Origin: Triparma columacea
Lineage: Eukaryota > Sar > Bolidophyceae > Parmales > Triparmaceae
Assembly: GCA_030267965.1 (NCBI GenBank)
Contig: BRYA01000114.1
Span: 1 to 53,498, forward strand
Direction of reading: 5' to 3'
DNA length: 53,498 nt
Shown one piece after another: positions 9,485 to 21,298 of the stretch. The position numbers and the translations under genes were made by a program. Every line of letters starts with the position of its first letter. The first letter of the stretch is position 1. The notes beneath the pieces are model-generated. The model was not told the DNA's origin and did no database searches. It was given only the letters and a program-made list of their open reading frames with translations.

Positions 9485-10169
9485 TTGTGAGTGAGTGAGT
9501 GAGAGTATAAAAAGGGTATAAAAAGAGAGAGAGAGTAACGGAGGGAGAGTCGCTGAGGAGTCACTGTCCAATTTTTGTCTGTAATGTTTCCAATCCCACA
9601 TTAATTTACACACAACAACAAACGATTGCAATAATACTTACACCTCTCAGTCATTGCAACATCATTACAGCCTAATAGAGATGAAAGAGACATATCTCTG
9701 AAAGGGTTGAGGAGGGGGGGGAAGGTTAGAGCTTCTGTTTTATACCTTTCAAAACATATTTATGTGCATATTAAATACAATATATGATACATTATACATA
9801 CATATATATGAGACGTAGTATAGTCATGTATGAGACGTAATTGAGCCAAAAGAAACAGCAAAGAGCAAGTAAGGAAAGCGGAGGGAGAGCAAGTGGGGGC
9901 TGATTGAAGACATTTACAACATTTACACAACATTTACACATCATTTACACATCATTTAGGTTGCTATATAGACGAACGAGGACATCAAAAACACGAAAAT
10001 AAAGTAGGATATAGAATTTACCGATTTATGCTATTTGATGGGGAAAGTGGGGAGGAAATCTCGGTCGGATTTCCCTTCTTTCTCGCTGCGTTGACCAGTA
10101 TACCTGTTAGAGACACACAACTTCAAACTTCAATCCCTTGCCTTCCCATCTGAATACATCACCTCCATA
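9485..10169. other. Intergenic region between POLA2 and EF-hand gene
   Basis: This is the divergent upstream region of two genes. It contains GTATAAAAAGGGTATAAAAA at about 9508 on the plus strand, an AT-rich part around 9740-9840 with ATACATATATATG, and a short tandem array of CATTTACACAA-like units at 9909-9957. No exon is seen. Confidence 0.6.
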
Positions 10170-11248
10170 ATGGGCGCCTGTGGTAGTAAGAAGGTCGTGA
10201 TTAGTGCTTCAGAAGGTAATGCCCCCCAACCTCTCCCCCTCCCGTCCTCCTTCGATCCTATCTCACTTGCAAAATACCCCCCTACCCACACACCCAAAAC
10301 AAACAGTCATGCACGAAGCAAATAAGCACGCGAAGGAACATGGAGCTACCAGTTTACACTTCACTAAGCTACAAGGTGAGTCTTTTTGGGGGTATGGTCA
10401 CATTCATCGGGAATTGGCACACTCTAAAAGCTGGAATTTGGGGTTTGAAAGGAGTGCGCTGTATAGGGTAAGGGGGAAATGGCGACGTTAATAACTTAAC
10501 TCAACCGTGCGCCCCAACCTGGCCCTCCAAACGATCCGCAGTGAGTCACATGGCGGAGCTTTTCAACAGGCTCAATGACGGCCAGAAAAGTTGCACCCGA
10601 GAGCAGGTAAGGGGGTGGGGGGGGGGACATGGGATGTAAAGTCGCTGGCCTCGGGGGGAGGGCGGGAAGGCCCCTACCTCTGCTCGTCCCGACTTTCATA
10701 ACCTCTTACCCATTACCTTCCCCCTCCCCTCCCCCGGCGTGAAGTTCAAGAACATATTTAACTTTGACGAGACGTCACTCGACATCCTTTACGATGCCTT
10801 CGACACCGATCACTCCGGCACCTTAGAACTGGCTGAGATGATATCCGGTCTCTCCTTTCTCTGCCGCGGTTCCGTCGAGGAGAAACTCCGCTTCCTCTTC
10901 ACCGTCTACGACGCGGACTCGAGCGGGTTTCTGGAGCACTCGGAGCTGCTCCCCATGTTCCAGAAGCTGACGGACCAATTAGTCTCGTTGGAAACCGCGT
11001 CGAAGAGGAGAAATAATGAAATAGGGAAGGGAAACTCAACAGATGAGGGCAATGTGATGAGGGGCGCGAGCAAGGTGAAGGAACTTTCCGACGAATTCAA
11101 ACAACTATCCGACCTCGACGGGGACGGGAAGATCAGTTATGAGGAATTTGAGGAATACATGAGCAACAACGAAATGTGCAAGAAGTTCTTGCAGATCATG
11201 ACAGAAACGGGGAACACTCTGCGTGAGGAGAACACCAACTTTTCATGA
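10170..11248 (+). CDS. EF-hand calcium sensor with N-terminal acylation motif
   Basis: Exons 10170..10215, 10307..10375, 10542..10606 and 10745..11248 join in phases 1, 1 and 0. The protein begins MGACGSKK: Gly2 is a likely N-myristoylation site and Cys4 a likely palmitoylation site, as in neuronal calcium sensor and calcineurin-B-like proteins. Three canonical EF loops are visible: DTDHSGTLELAE, DADSSGFLEHSE and DLDGDGKISYEE. A membrane-associated Ca2+ switch is likely; the target cannot be told. A 40-residue insertion rich in Asn/Lys separates the second and third loops. The last acceptor (GTGAAG at 10744) is weak, but it is the one that keeps phase. Confidence 0.85.
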
Positions 11249-11701
11249 GGAGGGAGGCGTTAAAGGCTGATGGGCGGATGTTTGGGTGGAGGGGTGGTCT
11301 TTGATTAATATCAAATATAAATGTGATAAGAATAAAACAAGCGAAAAAAGACATTCATTTCTTTTTGTCAATTTCAGGCATACCACGGCAAGAACCTTCT
11401 AGGGAACCTACGTAGTGTGAAAGTCCAAACCTCGCTCGTACGCATCCTTTTTTGGGAATCCGTTTTTGGGAATCCGTTTGTGGTAACAAGGCAACGAAAT
11501 GACAACGAAATCTCCTAAATTGAAATAGGGAACACATCTTCTTGGAACACATCCACAAAAGTACCAACCCTGGCTCTCTCTGGTCTTGAAGTCTACTCCA
11601 TTTTGATTTTCGTTTTGATTTTCCTCTTTTTTCCATCAACAACTTCAATGATAACATATCATCATGTCGGTAGATCAATTAATAGATCAATTAACCCATC
11701 A
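11249..11701. other. Intergenic region
   Basis: Holds the likely polyadenylation region of the EF-hand gene (AATAAA in AAGAATAAAACAAGC near 11330). It also has a small direct duplication of TTTTTGGGAATCCG at about 11448-11478, and repeated AGATCAATTAA just before the next start. No gene or RNA is recognised. Confidence 0.5.
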
Positions 11702-13340
<1,639 letters not shown>

Positions 13341-13502
13341 GAAGTGGGAAATGATTTTTGTATTTTTGTCATTTGCATGGTTGAGGGAGCGATGGTCAAA
13401 CAAAACCTTATTCCTCTAATTCCGTCGGCCGTCGCTGCCCTCTTTTGTCGAAGGTTCCACCTCCCTGCCCCTTCTCCTCTCCCCCCCACCCCCACTAAAA
13501 AA

Positions 13503-13880
13503 ATGGTCGACCCGATGGCTCGCAAGCCCACTACAATCTGCGACCCCTACGAGCAGGGGGGGAAGCCCCTATCCCCCTCCGATGCCGCCTCTCTCGTCGC
13601 AACCCTCCACCCGGACTGGTCTTTGAGCGAAGATTCTACGAAGCTCGTGAGGGAGTTTCAGGCCGAGGACTGGAGTGAAGGCTTGCGCTTGATGAACACG
13701 CTGGCCAACGTCGCGGGGAACAACGACCATTATCCAGTGCTAGGGATAGAGCGGAGGCTGGGGAGGAAGAAGTGGACGACCGTGGTGAAGTGCGAGCTCT
13801 GCACGAGGGTGCTGGGGGGACTGAGCTACAGAGACTTTGAGTTGGGTCTATATATTGATACGGAAGTTGAGAGGGAGTAA
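13503..13880 (+). CDS. Pterin-4a-carbinolamine dehydratase-like protein
   Basis: The fold family is recognisable from WSLSEDSTKLVREFQAEDWS, GLRLMNTLANVAGNNDHYPV, and GGLSYRDFELGLYIDTE at the C-terminus. The enzyme family (COG2154, PhhB/DCoH) dehydrates 4a-hydroxytetrahydropterin and serves in pterin recycling; some members support folate or molybdopterin metabolism. The usual HHP motif is HYP here, and the acidic residue four before the His is Gly, so activity is doubtful. I chose ATG 13503, which has A at -3 and G at +4 after a pyrimidine tract. ATG 13392 in the same frame would add a 37-residue leader (MVKQNLIPLIPSAVAALFC...) that could be an organelle signal. It lies just downstream of the folate gene on the same strand. 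Confidence 0.72.
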   Translation: MVDPMARKPTTICDPYEQGGKPLSPSDAASLVATLHPDWSLSEDSTKLVREFQAEDWSEGLRLMNTLANVAGNNDHYPVLGIERRLGRKKWTTVVKCELCTRVLGGLSYRDFELGLYIDTEVERE

Positions 13881-14429
13881 TTTGTTAGCGTTTTCTTTTT
13901 TGGTGGAGAAACGAATGGCGTTTGTTCTGCGCAAGTCCGAAGCGAGATCCCGAAGATTTTCTCCTTCTCTTTCTCTCCCTCTTTGGCCCATTTCCTGGCC
14001 CATTTCTGCCCTTCCATTTGGTGAGTCTAATCTCATTTTCTTGTTCGTTTCTTCTAGTGTACGATAGTTTGAATTGACTGTATGTACATATAATATTTAG
14101 TAGGCGTATTTTAGGCGTATTTCAGTCATATTTCAGGCATATTTCAGAGAGGCCCCGTATCAGCCATCGGGTCTGGAGGAGTAAAATCACCCCCCCTAAC
14201 CATTCACTACACCTACAAATATACTGTCCGCACGTCTAGACTCGCAACCTTTCAAAGCACAGCGTGTCACCTTCTAACCCCCTCTTTGTCCTCAATACCT
14301 CCCCTTTATCTCCCCTTTATCTCCCACACAAACCCCGCAGGCCTCCCTTTGTTCTCCCAGGCCCCAATATACACCCAATATACGCTCAATATACACCCAC
14401 TATATACTCTACACCCAATATACACCCCA
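13881..14429. other. Intergenic region upstream of SYF1
   Basis: Contains an array of TATTTCAGGCA/GGCGTATTT-like units at about 14102-14148. From 14361 to 14424 it has tandem AATATACACCC-like units directly before the SYF1 start, which give several overlapping TATA-like strings. No gene is seen. Confidence 0.55.
14361..14424 (+). repeat. CAATATACACCC tandem units in the SYF1 promoter region
   Basis: About five degenerate copies of CAATATACACCC end six bases before ATG 14430. Transcription could initiate at more than one of the ATATA strings. The promoter role is inference from position. Confidence 0.6.
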
Positions 14430-17400
14430 ATGTCATCAATAGCGTTAATATCGACTCATAATCCCGAAGCTATCCCCTACGAGGAGAAGTTAATAGCATC
14501 ACCATACGACGTACAGATATGGATAGACTATATTGATAGCGTGGAGACTGCTCTGGAGCCACTTAGGGAGACTGTGAGGAAGAAGAAGGGTCACAACGAC
14601 CAGGCGTTCAAGGACACAATCGAGGCTCTCTCCATCTCCCGTGTCATCCTCTATGAGCGCGCCCTCCGCCTTCTTCCTGGTTCTTACAAGCTATGGAAGG
14701 CCTACCTCACCATCCTCATGGAAGGCTTCAAGGGCACCGATGAGAGCTACTACTTTAAGGTCAAAACACAGCAGCAGATGCAGGAAGGAAATGCCAATTC
14801 GATTTCCTCCAAGTACACAACCGGAAACTTTACCATCCTCCGCTCCGCCTTTGAGCGGTCCCTCGTCCGCATGAACAAGTACCCCAGGATCTGGTCCCTC
14901 TACCTGACCTTCCTGGCTTCCTTCCCAACCGAGATAACCCTCACTCGGCGCACCTTCGACCGGGCCCTCCAGAGCCTACCTGTCACTCAGCATGACAAGG
15001 TGTGGCCCCTTTATAAGGAGTGGGTCCTGAAGCACGGTGCCGACGAGACGAAGGTCAGGGTCATGAGGCGCTACGTAGTTTTCGATCCCGCCGAGAAGGA
15101 GGAGTTCTCCGACCTACTCCACTCCCTCTCCCGCTTCGGGGAGGCGGCTTCCGTTCTTGCGGAATGCGTAGACGACCCGGCCTTCATATCCCCCAAAGGT
15201 TCCTCCACGCACGACCTCTGGATCCGATTGTGCGACCTCTGCAGTAAGCACCCAACCGAAACTAAGGCCCACGTCGACTTCGAGGGCATCGTCCGCGCCG
15301 GGCTCGACGAAAGGAGTGGGGCTTACGACGGCAAGTTCAAGGAGATGGAGGGAACGCTGTGGTGCAAGCTTGCCGACTACTACACGAGGTCAGGGGACTT
15401 TGAGAGGGCCAGGGGAGTCTACGAGGAGGGGTTGGAAAAGGTTGGGAGAGTTAAGGACTTTGGGACGATCTTCGACGCTTACAGTAGGTTTGAGGAGAAC
15501 TGCCTGGAGGCGAAGGTCGCTATGGGGGATGATGAGAGCGACGACAGCGACGACGACAGCGATGGGGAAGAAGGGAAGGTGGAAGGAGTCGAAATGACGG
15601 ACGAACTTAAGGAGCTCCTCAACATCCAGCAGGGTAAGGATGGGAACGACGTCGAGCTCGCCCTGGCCCGCGCCGAGTACCTCATGGAGAGGAGGCCCCT
15701 TCTCCTCAACGGTGTCCTCCTCAGGCAGAACCCCCACAACGTGGGGGAGTGGATGAAGAGGAGGGACCTGTTCCTCAACATGGAGGGGGACGCGGGGGGA
15801 CATCTACCGGCCATCAATGCGCTGGAGGACGGAGTCAAGACTGTGGAGGGGAGGAAGGTGAGAATGCGAACGAAAGGGGAAAAGCCACCGATACACCTAA
15901 ATACTCACGTAAAGTCTTCGCATTCCGCTTCTCTCTCTCTCTGTCTCTCTCTCTCTATTATCTCTCCCCGCCAGGCTGTGAACGGCTTCCCCAGTGAGAT
16001 GTGGGTCGCGCTGGCGAATCTCTACGAGGAGAGCAAGGACATTGAGGGGGCCAGGAGGACCTACAGGCGCGTCTGCACGGGCCGGGAGTATAACTTCTCT
16101 GATTTGGATGACCTCGCAAAGTGCTACTGCTCGTGGGTGGAGATGGAGCTCAGATTGGAGGACTGGGAGGGCGCCATGGACGCGGCAAAGGAGAGCGTCG
16201 CGGTCCCTGCTGACTACGGATTCCAAGGTCAGCAGAGAGCGGGTGGCAACAAAAAGAAGGGCGGACAAGTCCAGAGGGGGCTCCACAGGAGCGTTAGGCT
16301 TTGGAACCTCTACCTCGACCTTGAGGAGAGTCTTGGGACATTCGAGAGCACCAAGAGCGCGTACCTGAAGTGCGTGGAGCTCGGGGTCAGCACGCCGCAA
16401 ATCGTGTTGAACTACGCAGCGTTCCTGGAGGAGCACAAGTACTTCGAAGAGGCCTTCGCGGCGTTCGAGAAGGGACTCGGGCTCTTTTACTTCCCGCAGA
16501 AGCACGCTAAGCCAATCTGGATCAAGTACCTTGAGAGGTTTCACGAAAGGTACAAGGGCACCAAGGTGGAAAGGAGCAGGGAGCTATACGAGAGATGCCT
16601 CGAAAAGTGCCCCCCAGAGGACACCTCGGAGTTCATGATGCAATACGCCAAGTTCGAGGAGGTGAGAATGCGAACATTGGCAGTGAGAGCCTTGGCAGTG
16701 AGCCCTAGCCCTATCTTATCCTCTTACTAAACACTCCCCGCTACTTGCTTCGCTTATCGCCGCAGGACTACGGACTCGCCAAGCGCGCCCTCTCCGTCTA
16801 CGAGAGGTGTGCAGTGGCAGTTCCAGAGGAGGAGAAGCTGAAGGCTTACCAGCTTTACATTGCCAAGACGGAGACGTTCTACGGTGCCACGAGAACGAGG
16901 CCGATCTTCGAGGCCGCCATCGCAGCCTGTGCCGATGCCGACTCTGTCAAGCTTTGCCTGCAATACAGCGACCTCGAGAAGAGCCTAGGCGAGATCGACA
17001 GGGCTAGGGCTGCCCTCAAGTATGGGGCCCAGATGTGCGACCCCGCGAGGGACCCAGTATTCTGGACGAGGTGGCATGACTTCGAAGTCTCCTTCGGTAA
17101 CGAGGAGACGTTTAGGGACATGCTCAGGATCAAGAGGTCGGTCCAGGCTGCCTTCAGCACAGTAAACTACAACGCGGAGCAGATGGACGGACAGGTTAAA
17201 AATTTGACGGATGCTGAGGCCGTGGCTATGATCGAGAGGGAAGAGGGGCTGGCGGAGGGAGAGGGCGGCAGTAGAGTTAGCGGGTTCGTGTCGGGTGGGG
17301 CCTCGGCTCCAGTTGCGGCGGGGAAGAGGAAGGCGAGCGAGATGGGAGCAAATAACGACATCGCCGCACTTGAGAGGCAGGCGCAGAAAATTAGGGAAGC

Positions 17401-17470
17401 CCAAAACCAGGAAGGTGATCCGGAGGGTGGGGAGGGAGGAGACGAGGAGATCGACATCGACGACCTGTAG
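14430..17470 (+). CDS. SYF1: Pre-mRNA-splicing factor SYF1 (XAB2), HAT-repeat protein
   Basis: Exons 14430..15857, 15975..16661 and 16766..17470 join in phase 0 to 939 residues, against about 855 in human XAB2. The N-terminus PEAIPYEEKLIASPYDVQIW (then IDYID), the HAT repeats (KLWKAYLTIL, RIWSLYLTFLASFP, LWIRLCDLCSKHP, LWNLYLDLEESLGTF, PIWIKYLERFHERY) and QAAFSTVNYNAEQ near the end are family hallmarks. SYF1 is a scaffold of the NineTeen/Prp19-associated complex in the catalytic spliceosome, and XAB2 also serves in transcription-coupled repair. A local acidic insertion (DDESDDSDDDSDGEEG) and a diverged stretch around residue 120 explain the extra length. The first intron is 117 bases without a stop. 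The second ends GCTTCGCTTATCGCCGCAG. Confidence 0.93.
16662..16765 (+). other. SYF1 intron 2 with introner-like 3' end
   Basis: A 104-base intron that starts GTGAGAATGCGAAC, has TTACTAAACAC as branch-site candidate and ends CTTGCTTCGCTTATCGCCGCAG-like. The first 14 bases equal those of SYF1 intron 1 at 15858. Removal keeps phase 0. Confidence 0.85.
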
Positions 17471-18213
17471 GGGCGCGTACAGCCTTTCCTGGCCATGATG
17501 AAAAAAGCTGTTCAAAAAAAAATTATCCGATTTTGAGTTTTCTAGATATTTCCCTTCGGACTTCGGACTTCGAGCTTCGGACCCAAAACTGGTAGTGCTA
17601 TTTATTGGGCGGTCGGTAGTCGCAAGCACAATTTTTTTTGTGGTAAGGGTGCAAAGTGAAAATTGACAAAAATCGGCAAAATGAAATTGATTAACTGAGA
17701 CTTTAAAAATGTAATCTATTACTCTGTATCAAATTGAAACATAATTTTGTATATTCATATATCTTAAATAGGATCTTGATAAATAGTGAAAATATTTTTT
17801 CAAAGGTTTCAAATAGATTTAATAAAAAGCTATTTTGTACTTGATATCATATAAAAAGCCTGAAGTCAATATTGATGTATAAATATGAAAAAAAAATGTT
17901 ACAGATATTATCAAATTATCATAACTGATTCTATTTCAATTATTAATCTATTATAAGGCTTAACATACATTAAATAAAATATATATGTATATAAACTTGT
18001 ATTGACAAGAATGTCACCATGGTCACGAAATCACCCGTTCTTTTTATCACTTTTTGACGTGTTTCTAAGCACGCTGTAAATAAGATGGTAAAGCACGCTC
18101 TCAACGTACACGACCTCTCATAGCCGGAACCCTCCTTGAAGCAAGTCAAAGCTTTAGCCAGCCACAGCAAAAGTTTTTCACTAACAATTCTGATTCAACT
18201 TTCATCAATCTCA
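17471..18213. other. Intergenic AT-rich island between convergent genes
   Basis: The SYF1 and DENN genes converge here. From about 17630 to 18010 the sequence is strongly AT-rich with many A and T runs, quite unlike the rest of the window. At 17553-17582 there are repeated TTCGGAC units. No open frame or RNA is recognised. Terminators of both genes should lie inside it. Confidence 0.65.
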
Positions 18214-21186
18214 TTAGAACTCCAGTTTCCTCCTCTCCTCCTCATCAATCTTGTGGACCCTCACCACGACCTTTTGAGGCGAAGCGTAGAGTTCGTCCAG
18301 CTCTGCGTATTTTTTGTTCCTGCCCCTTCTGCCCCCTGAGCCCGCCTTCACTTCTTTCTTCTTACTCCCCGTCCCTTCTATTGCCTCGTTCTCCTTGTCC
18401 TCTGCCCTCTTCCTTCTCTCCTCCTCCTCCTCTTTGAAGTTGTGAAACATTTGCGTCGCTCGGTGTTTCATGAGAAAAGTTTGAAGGTTCTTTGCGTCTA
18501 CGAGCCTGTGGAGGGTGTAGTGAGTAAGGTAGTTGGGGTCAGCTAGAGCAACATAAGTGACCCTCATGTCGTCATCTGGCTTCTCTCCACCCCCCCCCCC
18601 TCTTACCTTTCCCTGGCCGCTATCGCTGCCTTTTCGTTGCTGCTCCTCTTCGTCGGGCTTTCCGGCCCTCCCCTCCCCCCCTCCTCCTCCTCGTCCAATC
18701 CCCCCAACAGCAGATCGACGACTTCTTCGTCCTCCCCGTCCCCGTCCATTGCAGCAGTGGATATCTTTGCGAGGTGCGACCTCACTGTGCGGGCAATTTT
18801 TCCAGCGCACTGTTGCTGCTCTTTGCTTGGTTCGTAGATTGGGGCTATTTTGACCACCCCCCCACCCCCCACACCCTTGACCGTCGTCTTGTTGCTATTA
18901 TTATTAAGCAACCCATAATCCACCTTCAAGGCCTTCAACAATCTACTTTTCCCCGGAAGTTCCCCTCTCTCCCCGTCCAATCCCTTTCCCATTCCCAATG
19001 CCAGGTCAACCTCACTGTTGCGGCAATTCTTGGTAATCTCAAAGGACACTCCCTCGCTCGCATCCAGGTTCAAGATCCCGACCCCATCCTGCAAATCTTG
19101 CCTGTTGGGAAGGTGCTTCCCCGGGTACCCGATGATATAAGGGACTGGGGCCTGCATGAAGTCCTCCATGTCTTGGGGCAGCAGGGGTATCATTGGAGCC
19201 ACCCAGAGTTGTGGTTTGAGCAAGTAAACTAGTCCGAGCACCGCGCTACTCAGCATGCTCAGCCTCTCGCTGATTACGACCAGCTGGGTTTCCTTCAGGA
19301 GCTCCCCCACTACGTCGCATAGGATATCAGCAGGAATGACAGAGAAGAGGGGAGGAAGGGACCACTCCTTCGTCGCCGAGATGCTTTCTCTACGGAGCTT
19401 GTTCCAAGGGTTTCTGAATTCGCCACTTCCACCTCCCACGCTTTGAATCGTGCTCGATCCTCCAAACATGCCGCTGTACAAAATGCTCTCCCTCATGCTG
19501 GCAGTACAGTCCTTGAGCAATTTGTTGATGGTTGGGACTGGTCGAAAGGTGATGGGGGGCAGATGGTTGCATACTTGGAAGGAAACAAATTCTGCGAAGT
19601 AGGAGGAGCGAACGACGTCAACAAAGAAGTGACTTGGTGTATTAGCAAGGTGCCCCTTTCCGTTGCTTGCTTCTCTAGCCCCCCGCCCCCCCACACTCAC
19701 CTCCAACCCCCCCGTCTATGTTGACAGTGCTGTACCTTATGAAGGTCTGCTTGATAAAATCTAAGGTATCATATCCATGCTTGTCAGCACCTACCCCGCC
19801 CTCCATTGGGAGCCTTCCAATCTTCTGAGCCGCAATTACATCCCACAGGACCCTGAAGTGCAATTCAAAGTGGGGAATTCGAGTCAATATGCAGTAAACC
19901 CTTGGAACCTCCAGGCTCCCCACCAGGCGTGGCTGCGTCGCACATACACCGTACAACGTTGAACCGTTCGTCTGGCCGTCAACAAGCCCAGTATCGTCGT
20001 TGAAGGTAAAGATAAAACTGCCGTCCCCCCTTTTGCAGTGAGGCCCATAGAAGATGGCGTTAACGTCGCTCATACTCTCCTTTACGTTCACCTCCTTGAC
20101 CTTGATTCCCCTGGGGAAGCAAAAGTTCGCGATGCTTTCGGGGCTGCTAGGCAGGTCCTTGAAACCGTCCTTGGCAGCGTAGTGCATCAAAACCGTCGGT
20201 TTCACCACAGATTGCCCTTTCCCTTTGGCAACGTTTTTCTTCCCTCCGAGTCCAAAAAAGCTAGGAATCCCCTTTGTCTTAATATTCCCCGCAATCTCGT
20301 CGATAATGTTGTTATACACGTGAGGCCTTTCGGACCTGTTCTCTACGTCTGCACCTACAACGAGAAAGTGGTCAAACGTTCCGCTTCCAACCTTGGCCTT
20401 GGTTGCCTCGAAACCTCTTGCCAAACCCCCGCCATCCTCCCTAAGTCCCACAGGCGTTGACCCCCCTTCACATTTGCCTCCCCCCCCCCCCCCCTTGGTG
20501 TCGACGTTCATGGGTAGCGGTGACACCACGCCCCTCCCTTCGTCGCCATCCCCTTCCACCCTGTTTGGGTGTGTAGGAGGAGTGTCACCCTCAAATCTGC
20601 GACGAGTGCATTGGATGTCCCCTCCCTCTTCCTCATCGTCGCTGTCAAAATCGCTGAACTCCGATGTTTCAGAAGAAGGGCTTACGAGGCCCTTGAACCT
20701 TCTCCCTACCTCCGCCTCATGGCCCTCCCTCTCGTCAGCCTCCCCCCCCCCTTGGTTCTCCCTCTCATATCTTCCCCTCCCCTTCTCCACGGCCTCGTAC
20801 TTCTTACCCCAGAAGCTAAATTCTGCGCTCCCATCCACCGAATTGGCCAGCTTCTCCTCGCTTTCTGCCTCAAGCTGCTTCTCCTCCCCCCCCCCCCCAC
20901 ATGCCCCATGGGCCAAAAAAGAAACCTTATCTTCAAGTTTCGCCAATTCATTTGCAAGATTCCGCCTTCCCTCAAGCTCCTCAGAGAATTTCCTCCTCCA
21001 TCTGCTTATAGATTTCCGCATTTCCTCATTCTGCCTCTCCAGGGCAGATTGCCGACTCTGAAGAAAGCCACATTTCCTCTTCCATACGTTCGCGCTCTCC
21101 GACTTCATTTTTAACTTCCGCCGGAGCGCATCATTGGCCGAAATCAATTTACCATTCTCCTCAGTAATGGCCTCGATTGTGGACAT
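18214..21186 (-). CDS. DENN-domain protein, putative Rab guanine nucleotide exchange factor
   Basis: Exons 21186..19701, 19591..18607 and 18562..18214 sum to exactly 940 codons. An N-terminal coiled coil (KLISANDALRRKLKMKSESA and following) precedes an acidic linker. The uDENN part follows (FDHFLVVGADVENRS, FCFPRGIKVKEVNV, RVYCILTRIPHFELHFRVLW), then cDENN (ETQLVVISERLSMLSSAVLG, LVYLLKPQLWVAPMIPLLP, PYIIGYPG), then dDENN-like helices with LTHYTLHRLVDAKNLQTFL. DENN proteins activate Rab GTPases in membrane traffic. The second intron (18606..18563) is only 44 bases and contains a long G run, so that junction is less certain, although it restores frame perfectly. The gene shares a 112-base promoter with the divergent EF-hand gene. 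Confidence 0.85.
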
Positions 21187-21298
21187 GGCTTATTCAAATT
21201 CAAGATGGAGGAATTTCGAGCTGCAATCAAAACCAAATTAATCAACTGATCAACAGTATTTCTCTCTGCATCCCTAAGCCGCCCCAAACTTCGCAAAC
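21187..21298. promoter_or_regulatory. Bidirectional promoter, DENN gene / EF-hand gene
   Basis: Only 112 bases separate the two divergent start codons (ATG at 21186 on minus, 21299 on plus). No classical TATA box is seen in either direction. Co-regulation is inference. Confidence 0.6.

Noticed and set aside
17640..18010. AT-rich island as an organelle insertion
   Set aside because: No organellar gene fragment or tRNA is visible, so low GC alone does not support it.
20393..21061. Ser/Pro/Leu-rich plus-strand frame opposite the DENN gene
   Set aside because: Composition is that of a reversed Glu/Lys-rich coiled-coil region; the sense-strand protein has clear DENN motifs.
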